Position numbers and translations under genes: made by a program. Below the pieces are notes generated by a model that worked only from the letters and a program-made list of their open reading frames with translations, did no database searches and was not told the origin of the DNA. A stretch of DNA of 64,000 nucleotides from Sphaerisporangium rufum (GTDB lineage Bacteria > Actinomycetota > Actinomycetes > Streptosporangiales > Streptosporangiaceae). The DNA lies in the NCBI RefSeq assembly GCF_016863395.1, contig NZ_BOOU01000004.1:35030-99029 (forward strand), written 5' to 3'. Position 1 is the stretch's first letter; each line of letters starts with the position of its first letter. This document shows positions 21,748-30,568 of this stretch, one piece after another.

Positions 21748-21905
21748 GATGCCGAGCCGCGCCGCCATCCCTCTCCCCTGCGACGCAAAGCCGCGCCCGC
21801 CGTGCCGCTGAGCCCCTGGGATGCAAAGCAGCGCCCCCATCCCCCTGATCGCCGGCGATGCAGAGCCGCGGCCCCCATCCCGCTGATCCCCGGCGAGGCG
21901 ATGGC
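21748..21905. repeat. Degenerate about 37-bp tandem repeats
   Basis: Units beginning GATGC(A/C)(A/G)AGC start at 21748, 21782, 21820, 21857 and, partially, 21894, giving spacings of 34, 38, 37 and 37 bases. Each unit carries GCCGCG(C/G)CCC and ends near CTG(A/C)(T/G)C-CCGG. They fill the gap between the DUF58 fragment and xdhC (21671-21946), where no gene is visible. Confidence 0.75.
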
Positions 21906-21946
21906 GGCCCAGGCGTGCCGGAGGGCCCGTCCGATGCCTAAGGTCG

Positions 21947-22600
21947 TCAGAAGGTGAAGCCGCCGGGGCGGCCGTTGCGGTCGGCGATCAGGCCGGCCAG
22001 GGTGGCGATGGCGATCTCCGGCGGGGTGCGGGAACCGATGTTCAGGCCGATCGGCCGGTGCACTCGGGCGATGTCGGCGTCCGGGACGCCCAGCTCGGCC
22101 AGCGCGGCCAGGTGCGGGGCGGTGTGGCGCGGGCTGCCCATCACGCCGATCCACCGGCAGTGCAGCGCGAGCAGGTCCCGGAGCATCATGCCCAGCTCGG
22201 CGCGGTCGTGGTCGGTGACCACGACGTCCACCGTGCCGTCCAGCCAGGCCGGCGGAGCGGTGGCCACCGGCAGGCCCTGCTCGCCGACCGCCGCCGCCCG
22301 CTCGGCGTCGGGTTCCAGCAGCAGCGGGTGGTAGCCGATGTCGGTGCCGTAGCGGAGCAGGTGGCCTGCCACCGGCGAGGCGAACACCGCCACCAGGGTG
22401 CGCCCTTCGGGCGGAACGGGGATCTCGCCGTGCGCGGCGGCGCACGCCGGGTCCGTCCCAGCCGCCGCCGAGCCGTGGTGCGGCGAGTCCGCGCCCGCCG
22501 GCCCTCCCGGCACGTCCGCCCTCGCCGACCATCCCGGCGTGTCCGCCCTCGCCGGCCCGTCCGAGGCGTCCGTGCCCGCCGGTCGTGCGTGGTCCGCCAT
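21947..22600 (-). CDS. XdhC-family protein, Rossmann domain only
   Basis: A 217-residue protein. After a low-complexity N-terminus rich in Ala, Gly and Asp (residues 1-60) comes the XdhC C-terminal Rossmann domain: TLVAVFASPVAGHLLRYGTDIG, DVVVTDHDRAELGMMLRDLL, CRWIGVMGSPRHTAPHLAAL, ARVHRPIGLNIGSRTPPEIAIATLAGLIA. XdhC proteins insert or protect the sulfurated molybdenum cofactor of xanthine dehydrogenase-type enzymes. The usual N-terminal CoxI-like domain is missing, and no molybdenum hydroxylase is nearby. The start is ATG at 22600 behind GGAAGGAG. Confidence 0.88.
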   Translation of the reverse strand: MADHARPAGTDASDGPARADTPGWSARADVPGGPAGADSPHHGSAAAGTDPACAAAHGEIPVPPEGRTLVAVFASPVAGHLLRYGTDIGYHPLLLEPDAERAAAVGEQGLPVATAPPAWLDGTVDVVVTDHDRAELGMMLRDLLALHCRWIGVMGSPRHTAPHLAALAELGVPDADIARVHRPIGLNIGSRTPPEIAIATLAGLIADRNGRPGGFTF

Positions 22601-22844
22601 CAGGACTCCTTCCAGGCCGGCCCACCGTGGGTGGCCGCTGATCGGCAGTCTCCCATCCGGCCGCGGGTCCCGGGCCATCCGGCCGGCCGGGGCGTGTCCA
22701 CGGCGCCGGAGGAGTTCGGTGACGGGGTTGCGGTCGGCGTTAACTGCGGTTTCGCGTGGAGCTTTGCGGGCTTAGAGGGTGATTTGTCGGACGGCGGCCT
22801 TACGATCTCCGCCAGGGGAACCGGTACGACGGACGGGTGGCGGG

Positions 22845-24524
22845 ATGCGGAGTCGGTGGCCGGTGCTCATGGTCGCCATGGTGGCGCTGATGATGGCCGC
22901 CGGGGCGTTCGCGTTGCTGCTCGCGCCCGAACCGGCGGAGGTGGCGGCACAGCGCCCGATGCCCACCTCGCCGCGGCCCGAAACGCCCCCCGGGTCCGGG
23001 GCGCCCGCGGAGGCCCCGCCGGGCGCCGGGTCCGGTGCCCAGGCGGCCACACCCCCGCCGGCCGTGGTCGCCACCGACCCGGCCGGGACGGCGGGCTCGC
23101 CGCCCGCCGGCACTCCGGCCGCCGCCCAGGACACCCCGGAGGCGGTGGCGGAACGGTACTTCACCGCGTGGCGGGCCGGGGACTTCGCCGCGATGGCGGG
23201 GCTGGTGGCCGATCCGCCCGCCGACTTCGCCGATCGGCACCGCCGGTTCAGCGCCGACCTCGGGGTCACCTCGCTCACCCTCACCCCCGGCGCGATGGCC
23301 CGCCCGGCGGCGGACGCGGCCGAGGTGCCCTTCCACGGCGTCCGGGAGGTCACCGGCATCGGCGCCTGGGAGTTCGACTCGGCCCTGCGCCTGACCCCGG
23401 CCGGCGGCGGCTGGCGGGTGCGGTGGTCGCCGGAGACCCTGCACCCGGCGCTGAAGGACGGCGGCAGCCTGCGGCTGCGCCGTACCGAGGAGCGCCGTCC
23501 GGCGAACCTCACCCGCGAGGGCAAGCCGTTCCCGGCGGACAGCCGGGCCGGCGACTACTTCACCGGCCTGGACGGGCGGACCACCCGGCTGGCGCTGGAG
23601 GAGCAGCCCTCTGGAAAGGTGCTGCTCTCCTCCCCCGAGCCGCCGGCCGGCACCCGGACGACCATCGCCGCCCGGGTGCAGGCCGCCGCCGCGAAGGCGG
23701 TGGACGCCGCCGGGCGCCCGGCCGCGATCGTCGCGCTGGACACCGGGTCCGGGCAGATCCGCGCGGTCGCCGACACGCTCGGCGGCCGGCGGGCGTTCAA
23801 CGGGCTGTACCCGCCGGGGTCGTCGTTCAAGGTGGTCACCGCGGCGGCGCTGCTCGGCGCCGGGCTCGGCCCGGACGCGCAGGTGGGTTGCCCGGCCTCC
23901 TACACGCTGCCGAACGGCCGGACCTTCACCAACGACGGCGGCGCCGACCGTGGCACCGTCTCGCTGACCATGGCCTTCGCCCATTCCTGCAACACCACCT
24001 TCGCCCGGCAGGCGTACGAGCGGCTGGCGGGCGACCGGCTGCGCGCCGAGGCCGCCGACCGGTTCGGGTTCCGGGAGAAGCCGGGGCTCGCCTACTGCCG
24101 GATCCGCCCGGCCACCACCCCGGACGAGCTGGGCAGCGACGCCATCGGGCAGAACTCGGTGCAGGCCAGCCCGCTATGCATGGCCGAGGTGGCCGCCGCG
24201 GTGGCGAGCGGGACCTGGCGGCCGGCGACGCTGGCAGAGACGCCGCCGGCCGGTTCGGTGCCGCCGGTGCCGCTGGACGGCGGGGTCGCCGCCGCGCTGC
24301 GCGACATGATGCGCGCCGTGGTGACCGGCGGCACCGCCGCGCAGGCCGGGCTGCCGGACGGTACGGCGGGCAAGACCGGAACCGCCGAGGTGTCCGGTGC
24401 CGCGTCACACGCGTGGTTCATCGGCTACCGGAAATCACTGGCGTTCGCCGTCTTCGTGCAGAACGGCGGCAGCGGCCCGAAGGTGGCCGCCCCGATCGCC
24501 GCACGCTTCCTGCGCGCCCTGTGA
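22845..24524 (+). CDS. Penicillin-binding protein, class B-like transpeptidase
   Basis: A 559-residue protein. An N-terminal membrane anchor (PVLMVAMVALMMAAGAFALLL) leads to a Pro/Ala-rich stalk (about 30-105). An NTF2-like MecA_N domain (TPEAVAERYFTAWRAGDFAAMAGLV) follows, then a linker and the transpeptidase domain. The active-site motifs are complete: SxxK at Ser326-Lys329 (PPGSSFKVVTA), SxN at 381-383 (HSCNTTFA) and KTG at 510-512 (GKTGTAEV). It probably cross-links peptidoglycan outside the membrane. The start is ATG at 22845; the GTG at 22779 would add 22 residues without a better ribosome site. It is divergent from xdhC. Confidence 0.93.
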   Translation: MRSRWPVLMVAMVALMMAAGAFALLLAPEPAEVAAQRPMPTSPRPETPPGSGAPAEAPPGAGSGAQAATPPPAVVATDPAGTAGSPPAGTPAAAQDTPEAVAERYFTAWRAGDFAAMAGLVADPPADFADRHRRFSADLGVTSLTLTPGAMARPAADAAEVPFHGVREVTGIGAWEFDSALRLTPAGGGWRVRWSPETLHPALKDGGSLRLRRTEERRPANLTREGKPFPADSRAGDYFTGLDGRTTRLALEEQPSGKVLLSSPEPPAGTRTTIAARVQAAAAKAVDAAGRPAAIVALDTGSGQIRAVADTLGGRRAFNGLYPPGSSFKVVTAAALLGAGLGPDAQVGCPASYTLPNGRTFTNDGGADRGTVSLTMAFAHSCNTTFARQAYERLAGDRLRAEAADRFGFREKPGLAYCRIRPATTPDELGSDAIGQNSVQASPLCMAEVAAAVASGTWRPATLAETPPAGSVPPVPLDGGVAAALRDMMRAVVTGGTAAQAGLPDGTAGKTGTAEVSGAASHAWFIGYRKSLAFAVFVQNGGSGPKVAAPIAARFLRAL

Positions 24525-24682
24525 CCCCGGACCGGCGCGCGGGCGGCTCGAAAGTTTCACGATCGGCTCCGCCTGCGGCGCCGGCCGGAGAGATCGCGAA
24601 CGCAGCCGGTCGACGGCGGTCTCCGGCCCGCCGCAGACTCGGCGGCCGGGCCGCCCGGCGTCCGGGCGCCGAGCCACGCGCG

Positions 24683-24712
24683 TTGACTGTTAACGCTAAC
24701 ACAACCTAGCGA
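24683..24712 (+). promoter_or_regulatory. Candidate promoter with palindromic operator
   Basis: TTGACT (24683-24688) is a plausible -35, and TAGCGA (24707-24712) a weak -10 with an 18-base spacer. Between and overlapping them lies TGTTAACGCTAACA (24688-24701), whose TGTTA/TAACA arms are perfectly complementary around a central CG. This is the style of a LacI/GalR-family operator, and would let a repressor block the metalloprotease promoter. Confidence 0.55.
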
Positions 24713-24767
24713 TTGGTCAGCAGGCCGTCATCGGCCGCGTTCCGTCCGACCGCCTAGGAGGCCCCCC

Positions 24768-25601
24768 ATGAGACATCGGCGTCTGGCCGCCGTGCCCTTT
24801 CTGATCATCGGACTGCTCTTCTCGCTCGGCGGCGTCGCGCGGGCGTCCGCCGTCGCCGCCGACGACTGGAACCCGCCGGCCAACCTCGTCACCCCGCTCA
24901 ACCAGGTCTGGCAGCACGTGGAATCGACCTACGGAAACCCCTACGGGTTCCGCAACTACGGCTGGGACCAGGTCATGGCCAACCGCGGCTCGATCAACTA
25001 CTGCGTCCGCTGGGACTCCCCGGCCAAGGTGTCCGTCTCGCTGCGCGACCAGATCCACGCCACCCTCGCCCGCCAGTTCAAGAAGTGGATGGACGTGATG
25101 GCCGGTCACAACGGCTGGCCGTACGCGAACGTACCGGTCAAGGTGGTCGGCTGGGCGGTCCGCGACCGGGCCCAGCTGCAGTGGAGCGACTCCTCGGTGG
25201 ACGTCTACGTCAACGACATCAACGAGAACGCGCCGCAGTGCTCGCGGCCCTGCGGCCGGTTCTTCCACCAGGACGGCGACTACGGCGGCTGCCCGGGCGG
25301 CGCGGCGCACCACTACGACATGTCGCTGTGGCTCACCGCCGGGATGGGCGGCGGCGCGGGCGGCGACTGGGGCCAGCGCATCGGCAGCGAGTACTTCGTC
25401 AACAACCTCAACGCCGACAACGTGCACATCCTGCTCCATGAAATGGGGCATTCGTTCGGCCTGGACGACTTCTACGACTGGACCCCGTCCGGAGTGGGCG
25501 GCTTCCTGATGAAGGCCGGCTCGGCCGCGTACATCACCGAGTTCGACAAGTGGATGTTCCGCGACTGGTGGCGGCACCTGAAGTCCCGGTACGGCTACTG
25601 A
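24768..25601 (+). CDS. Secreted zinc metalloprotease-like protein
   Basis: A 277-residue exported protein with a signal peptide ending near ARASAVAA (residues 24-31). The zinc signature HEMGHSFGLDD (His224, Glu225, His228, Asp234) has the HExxHxxGxxD layout of snapalysin/metzincin-type proteases. A Met (FLMKAGS) lies about 17 residues later, as a Met-turn would. Several Cys (NYCVRW, QCSRPCGRF, GGCPGG) suggest disulfides. Close relatives occur in actinobacteria and fungi as uncharacterised secreted proteins. AGGAGG lies six bases before the ATG. The upstream palindrome suggests substrate-controlled expression. Confidence 0.85.
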   Translation: MRHRRLAAVPFLIIGLLFSLGGVARASAVAADDWNPPANLVTPLNQVWQHVESTYGNPYGFRNYGWDQVMANRGSINYCVRWDSPAKVSVSLRDQIHATLARQFKKWMDVMAGHNGWPYANVPVKVVGWAVRDRAQLQWSDSSVDVYVNDINENAPQCSRPCGRFFHQDGDYGGCPGGAAHHYDMSLWLTAGMGGGAGGDWGQRIGSEYFVNNLNADNVHILLHEMGHSFGLDDFYDWTPSGVGGFLMKAGSAAYITEFDKWMFRDWWRHLKSRYGY

Positions 25602-25622
25602 CCGGCCCGGCCCCGGCGGATG

Positions 25623-26612
25623 TCAGGCCGTCGGGGCCAGGTCGGGGGCGCGTTCCAGGTCGCCGGTCTCGCCGGCGCGCAGCGCGCGGCGGCCGAAGTA
25701 GGCCACATACGCCAGGAACGCGCCCTCGGCGACCACGCCGATGGCGATCCGCGCCCAGGTGGGCAGCGGGGACGGGGTGACCATCGCCTCGATCAGCCCG
25801 GAGACCAGCAGCACCACCACCAGGCCGAGCGCCACGCTCACCACCGCGCGGCCCTGCTCGGCCAGCGCCTCGGCGCGCCGCCGCGGCCCGGGGTCGATCG
25901 CCGTCCAGCCCAGGCGCATGCCGGCGGCGGCGGCCAGGAAGACCGCGGTCAGCTCCAGCAGGCCGTGCGGGGTGATCAGGCCGAAGAAGATGTCCAGCCG
26001 GTCGCGGGAGGCCATCAGGCCGCCGGTCACCCCGACGTTCAAGGCGTTCTGCCACAGCACGTACGGGATGGGCAGGCCGAGCAGCACCGAGGACGCGATG
26101 ACGGTCATCGACACCCAGGCGTTGTTGATCCACACCTGCCCGGCGAACGCGGTGGCCGGGTGCTCCGAGTAATAGTCGGCGAAGTCCCGCTCGACGAGCT
26201 GCTTGATCTGCTCGGGCGTGGCGATGGCGGACTGGACGGCCGGGTCGCCGGCCACCCAGGCGCCGAGCACCAGCGAGACGGCGAGAAACGCCAGCGCGGT
26301 GCCGGCCCACCACCAGCGGGCGCGGTAGGCGACGACCGGGAAGGAGACGGTGAAGAACCGGGCGAACTCCCGCCAGGCCGGGGTGTGCGCGCCGGTGACC
26401 GCCGACCGGGCCCGGGCCACCAGGGCCGACAGCCGGCCCACCAGCAGCCGGTCGGTGCCGGACCGGACGATCGACAGGTGGGTGGCGGTGCGCTGGTAGA
26501 GCTCGACCAGCTCGTCGACCTCCGGCCCGCTCAGCGAGCCCCGGCGCCGGACCAGCTCCTCCAGCCGGTCCCACGACGGCTGGTGCGCGGCGGCGAACGC
26601 GTCGATGTCCAC
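25623..26612 (-). CDS. SpoIIM-family (DUF95) membrane protein
   Basis: A 329-residue polytopic membrane protein. A soluble N-terminal part (VDIDAFAAAHQPSWDRLEELVRRRGSLSGPEVDELVELYQRTATHLS) precedes five or six helices. They include the conserved FAGQVWINNAWVSMTVIASSVLLGLP and GLITPHGLLELTAVFLAAAAGMRLG. The family is named after the Bacillus sporulation protein but is widespread and probably works in membrane or envelope remodelling. In relatives it is divergent from an RDD gene and adjacent to the MoxR/DUF58 operon. Here both neighbours are displaced by inserted genes. The start is GTG at 26612. Confidence 0.92.
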   Translation of the reverse strand: MDIDAFAAAHQPSWDRLEELVRRRGSLSGPEVDELVELYQRTATHLSIVRSGTDRLLVGRLSALVARARSAVTGAHTPAWREFARFFTVSFPVVAYRARWWWAGTALAFLAVSLVLGAWVAGDPAVQSAIATPEQIKQLVERDFADYYSEHPATAFAGQVWINNAWVSMTVIASSVLLGLPIPYVLWQNALNVGVTGGLMASRDRLDIFFGLITPHGLLELTAVFLAAAAGMRLGWTAIDPGPRRRAEALAEQGRAVVSVALGLVVVLLVSGLIEAMVTPSPLPTWARIAIGVVAEGAFLAYVAYFGRRALRAGETGDLERAPDLAPTA

Positions 26613-26699
26613 GAGGACGAGCCTATTGCCCCGGCCCGCCCGGCGGGTCCGGGACCGATCGGCGGGCCGGCCGGGTGGAAGCGGCCGGTTCTGAGCCGC

Positions 26700-28229
26700 T
26701 CAGACGACGTCGAAGTTGGACATCATCATCATGTCCTCGTGTTCGAGGTTGTGGCAGTGCATGACATAGCGGCCGCGGTAGCCGGTGAACCGCACCAGGA
26801 TCTCGGCCACCTCCGAGCCGCCGAGGTCGATCGTGTCCTTCCAGCCCCGGTCGGTGGCTCGCGGGCCGCGCCCGTTGCGGCTCAGGATCTGGAAGTGGGC
26901 CAGGTGCAGGTGGACCGGGTGGTGGACGTCGGCGATGATGCGCCACACCTCGGTGGTGCCGAGCCGCACCCGCGCGTCGGCGCGGCGGGTGTCGAACGGC
27001 TTACCGTTCACCGTCCACATCGCCTGGCGGTGCTCGCCGTGGCCGCCGACGCCCCGGCCGAACAGGAATTTCCGGTTGGCGACCGCGTCCCGCCGGGACA
27101 CCGGCTCGGCGGCGACCAGGCGGGACGGCACCCGGCTGTCGTCGGCGGCCTTGCGCACCACGTCGAAGCGCATCACGTGGCTCAGGTTCCCTTCGCCGAA
27201 CTCGTTGGCCAGCCTGACCTTGGTGCCGACCGGGTAGGCGGAGAAGTCGACGACCACGTCGAACCGCTCGGCGGGGGCGATGTCGATCCGGGCGTGCCCG
27301 GCCGGGGCGGGCAGCAGGCCGGCGTCGCTGCCGATCTGGACGAACGCCGGCCCGGACGGCGGGGGCGGGTCGAGGGCGAGCCGGTAGCGGCGCGCGTTGG
27401 ACCCGTTCAGGAACCGCAGGCGGTACCGCGCGGCCGACACCGCCATCCGCGGCCACGGCGCGCCGTTGACCAGGATGACGTCGCCGAGCACCCCGTCGCG
27501 GTAGGCCTCCTCGACGCCCGGCCGGTCGCGCAGCGCCGGGTCCAGGGCGGGGTAGCGCAGCGAGCCGTCGGCGGCGAAGGCGCGGTCGCCGATGAGCAGC
27601 GGGATCTCCCGCTCGCCCTTCGGCAGCGGCAGTGCCTCCTCCTCGTCGTCGCGGACCAGGTGGAAACCGGCCAGGCCCCGGTAGACCTGCGGGCCGGTGA
27701 AGTCCATCCGGTGGTCGTGGTACCAGAGCGTCGCGGCGGGCTGGTCCAGCGGGTAGACGTACTCCTTGGCCGCCCCGCCGGGCCGGATGACGTCGGTGGG
27801 GTAGCCGTCGTGTTCCGCCGGGGTCTTGCCGCCGTGCAGGTGCACGACGGTCGGGACCGCCAGCGTGTTGCGGTGCGTCACCACCGTGCGGCGGCCGCGA
27901 CGCGACTCGATGGTCGGGCCGGGGAACCTGCCGTCGTATCCCCAGATCTCGGTCTGCAGCCCCGGCAGGATCTCCACCGCGGCGGCGCGCTGGGTGATCT
28001 CGTAGTGGTCGGCCGCGCCGTCGGAGCGCACCGGCTTCAGCACCGGGGGGACGGGCAGCGGCACGGTGAACGGGGCGGGGAGGTGGGCCTGGCTGCGCAG
28101 CAGCCGGCCGGTGCTCCCCCCGGCGCTCGCGCCGCGCTCGAACGGCCCGCCGTCGCCGCAGGCGGCCAGCGCCGGCGCGGACAGCGCGGCCGCGCCGGCC
28201 AGTCGCAGGACCTCGCGTCGGCCGAGCAT
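26700..28229 (-). CDS. Multicopper oxidase, Tat-exported lipoprotein
   Basis: A 509-residue three-domain multicopper oxidase of the CotA/bilirubin oxidase/CueO type, which couples substrate oxidation to reduction of O2. All four copper-ligand blocks are visible: HLHGG, WYHDHRMD, HPVHLHLAHFQ and HCHNLEHEDMMMM. The N-terminus GRREVLRLAGAAALSAPALAAC combines a twin-arginine motif with a lipobox Cys near residue 24. It may therefore be exported folded and lipid-anchored. The ATG overlaps the MMPL stop (ATGA), so the two genes form an operon. The role could be metal detoxification or oxidation of phenolics. Confidence 0.93.
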   Translation of the reverse strand: MLGRREVLRLAGAAALSAPALAACGDGGPFERGASAGGSTGRLLRSQAHLPAPFTVPLPVPPVLKPVRSDGAADHYEITQRAAAVEILPGLQTEIWGYDGRFPGPTIESRRGRRTVVTHRNTLAVPTVVHLHGGKTPAEHDGYPTDVIRPGGAAKEYVYPLDQPAATLWYHDHRMDFTGPQVYRGLAGFHLVRDDEEEALPLPKGEREIPLLIGDRAFAADGSLRYPALDPALRDRPGVEEAYRDGVLGDVILVNGAPWPRMAVSAARYRLRFLNGSNARRYRLALDPPPPSGPAFVQIGSDAGLLPAPAGHARIDIAPAERFDVVVDFSAYPVGTKVRLANEFGEGNLSHVMRFDVVRKAADDSRVPSRLVAAEPVSRRDAVANRKFLFGRGVGGHGEHRQAMWTVNGKPFDTRRADARVRLGTTEVWRIIADVHHPVHLHLAHFQILSRNGRGPRATDRGWKDTIDLGGSEVAEILVRFTGYRGRYVMHCHNLEHEDMMMMSNFDVV

Positions 28230-30397
28230 CACGCATCGCCCTTCTCGAGGGCGATGCGGGGCATGACCCGGGCGAGGCCGCGGGGCAGCCACCAGGCGCG
28301 GGCGCCGAACAGCTGCATGACCGCCGGGACGATGAGGCAGCGGATGACCAGGGCGTCCAGGAACACGGCCACCGCGAGCCCGAGTCCGAACTGCTTCAGC
28401 ATCCGGTCCGGGCTGAGCAGGAACCCGGCGAAGACCACCACCATGATCGCCGCCGCCGCGGTGACGACCCGGCCGGTGGTCGCCATGCCCTCGCGGACGG
28501 CCGCGCCGGCGTCGCGCCGGCGCTCCCATTCCTCGTGCATGCGCGACAGGAGGAACACCTCGTAGTCCATCGACAGGCCGAAGGCGATGGCGAAGATCAG
28601 TACCGGGACGAACGCCTCGACCGGGCCGGGCTCGATGCCGAGCAGGCCGCCGAGCAGGCCCTGCTGGAACACCAGCGTGACCACGCCCATCGCCGCGGCG
28701 ACGCTGAGCAGGTTGAGCACCGCGGCCTTGATCGGGATGAGGATCGAGCGGAAGACCAGCAGGAGCAGCAGGGACGACAGCCCGACGACGGCGATGACGA
28801 AGATCGGCAGGCGGTCGGTGACGGCGGCGGCGAAGTCCTCGGCGGCGGCCGTCCCGCCGCCGATCAGGACGGTGGTGCCGGTCTGCCGGGCCACCGGCGG
28901 CAGCACGTCCTCGCGGAGCCGGCGCACCAGGTCGGCGGTGCGGGTGTCCTGCGGCTGGTAGGCCGAGAAGGTGATCAGGGTGCTGATCGCGCGGCTCTCG
29001 GCGGGCTGCGGCGGGGTGACGTCGGCCACGCCGGGCGTCCGGCCGATCGCGTCCTGCACCGCCTTGGCCCGGCCGGGGTCGCCCTTGACGACCACGATGA
29101 TCGGCCCGTTGAACCCGGGGCCGAAGCCCTTGGCGAGCAGGTCGTAGGCCTGCCGGCTGGTCCGGGTGGGGGCGCCGTTGCCGGGGTCGGCGAATCCGAG
29201 GTTCATGCCGAGCACCGGTGCCGACAGCGCGAGCAGGACGATGCCCGCGACGATCGTGGTGGGCCAGGGCCGCCGCTGCACGGCCGCTGTCCAGCGGCGC
29301 CAGCCGGCGCCGTCCTGCCGGCGCGCGCGGGCGGCGCGGCGCCGCACGGAGCGCTCGATGCGCCCGCCCATGATGGCCAGCAGGGCTGGCAGCAACGTGA
29401 GGGCGGCGGCCATGGTGACCAGGACGGTCAGCGCGACGGCCACCGCGACGCCCTGCAGCGAGCCGAGGCCGAGCACGACCAGCCCTACCAGGGCGATGAT
29501 CACCGTGCAGCCGGCGAAGAAGACGGTACGGCCCGCGGTGTCCAGGGCCTTGCGGGTGGCCGCGCCGCGATCCGCCCCGGCGAGCAGCTCGCCGCGGTAG
29601 CGCGAGAACAGCAGCAGGGCGTAGTCGATGCCGACGCCCAACCCGACCAGGATCATCAGCGGGCTGGTGTACTCGGCGACGGTGAAGACGTGCGAGGCCA
29701 GCGCGATCAGGCTGATGGTCGAGCCGACCGCGAACACCGCGACGACGATGGGCAGGGTCGCGGCGAGCAGCGAGCCGAAGAGGATCATCAGGATGATCAG
29801 TGCGGCCAGCAGCCCGATGCTCTCGGCCGGGCCTCCCGGGTTCGGTTCGGCGGCCATGACCGGGTCACCGGCGAACTCCACCTGCAGCGAGCCGCTCGCC
29901 GCGGTCCGGGCGGTGTCCATGATCTTGGTGACGGCCGCGACGGGCACGTCCTGGGACGCGCCGTCCAGCGTCACGGTGGCGTAGCCGATCGTCCCATCGC
30001 GCGCGACCATCCACTGGTCGGCGTACGGGCTGCGCACCCCGGCGACGTGCGGAAGGGTCTTGACCCGGGCGAGCATGTCCTCGACCCGCTCGCGCGTCGC
30101 CGTCCCGCCGAGGCCGCCGGGATCGCGCATCACGATCTGCACGGTGGCGCCCGCCTGCACGGGCGCGTCCTGCTTCAGGGTGTCGAGGGCCGCCTGCGAC
30201 TCGGTGCCGGGCAGCGAGAAGTCGTTGTGGAAGTCGTCGCCGGCGGCCTGGGCGCCGATGGTGACGCCGGCGAGCACGACGACCCATGCCACCAGTGCCC
30301 ACCAGCGGCGCCGGTAGGACCAGCCGGCGAGCCGCTCGAAGCGGCTCGGCCGCGCGACGGCCCCGCCGGGAGCGGGTGTGATCGTGGACTGGACCAT
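28229..30397 (-). CDS. MMPL/RND-family transporter
   Basis: A 722-residue transporter with two repeats of six helices, each preceded by a periplasmic loop. The conserved proton-relay regions are seen as GLGVGIDYALLLFSRYR in the first half and IAFGLSMDYEVFLLSRMHEEW in the second. Such proteins export lipids, siderophores or toxic compounds using the proton gradient. The ATG at 30397 has AGGAGG about 10 bases upstream. It is co-transcribed with the multicopper oxidase and divergent from a two-component system that probably regulates it. Confidence 0.92.
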   Translation of the reverse strand: MVQSTITPAPGGAVARPSRFERLAGWSYRRRWWALVAWVVVLAGVTIGAQAAGDDFHNDFSLPGTESQAALDTLKQDAPVQAGATVQIVMRDPGGLGGTATRERVEDMLARVKTLPHVAGVRSPYADQWMVARDGTIGYATVTLDGASQDVPVAAVTKIMDTARTAASGSLQVEFAGDPVMAAEPNPGGPAESIGLLAALIILMILFGSLLAATLPIVVAVFAVGSTISLIALASHVFTVAEYTSPLMILVGLGVGIDYALLLFSRYRGELLAGADRGAATRKALDTAGRTVFFAGCTVIIALVGLVVLGLGSLQGVAVAVALTVLVTMAAALTLLPALLAIMGGRIERSVRRRAARARRQDGAGWRRWTAAVQRRPWPTTIVAGIVLLALSAPVLGMNLGFADPGNGAPTRTSRQAYDLLAKGFGPGFNGPIIVVVKGDPGRAKAVQDAIGRTPGVADVTPPQPAESRAISTLITFSAYQPQDTRTADLVRRLREDVLPPVARQTGTTVLIGGGTAAAEDFAAAVTDRLPIFVIAVVGLSSLLLLLVFRSILIPIKAAVLNLLSVAAAMGVVTLVFQQGLLGGLLGIEPGPVEAFVPVLIFAIAFGLSMDYEVFLLSRMHEEWERRRDAGAAVREGMATTGRVVTAAAAIMVVVFAGFLLSPDRMLKQFGLGLAVAVFLDALVIRCLIVPAVMQLFGARAWWLPRGLARVMPRIALEKGDA

Positions 30398-30479
30398 CGG
30401 TACCAGACCTCCTGGGTGAGAAACCACTGAATCCGGTCTGACCGTAGGAGCGGCGGCAACAAGCCCGGAACGCCCCGCG

Positions 30480-30523
30480 GGAGGATCCGGCCGTCCCCCC
30501 GCGGAGGGACGGCCGGATGCTCC
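30480..30523. promoter_or_regulatory. Long inverted repeat in the divergent transporter/kinase region
   Basis: A perfect 13-bp stem (ATCCGGCCGTCCC at 30485-30497, complement at 30506-30518) is extended by four more pairs after one mismatch. It lies in the 171-base region between the MMPL and sensor-kinase starts. It could be an operator for the adjacent response regulator, or a hairpin insulating the two promoters. Confidence 0.6.
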
Positions 30524-30568
30524 TTTGGGGCGATATGTCGTGGTAATCCGCGCTCATACACTCAAGGC

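Noticed and set aside
25620..28565. Plus-strand open frame of 981 codons
   Set aside because: It lies opposite spoIIM and the multicopper oxidase, both of which have complete family signatures; composition is typical of antisense shadows.
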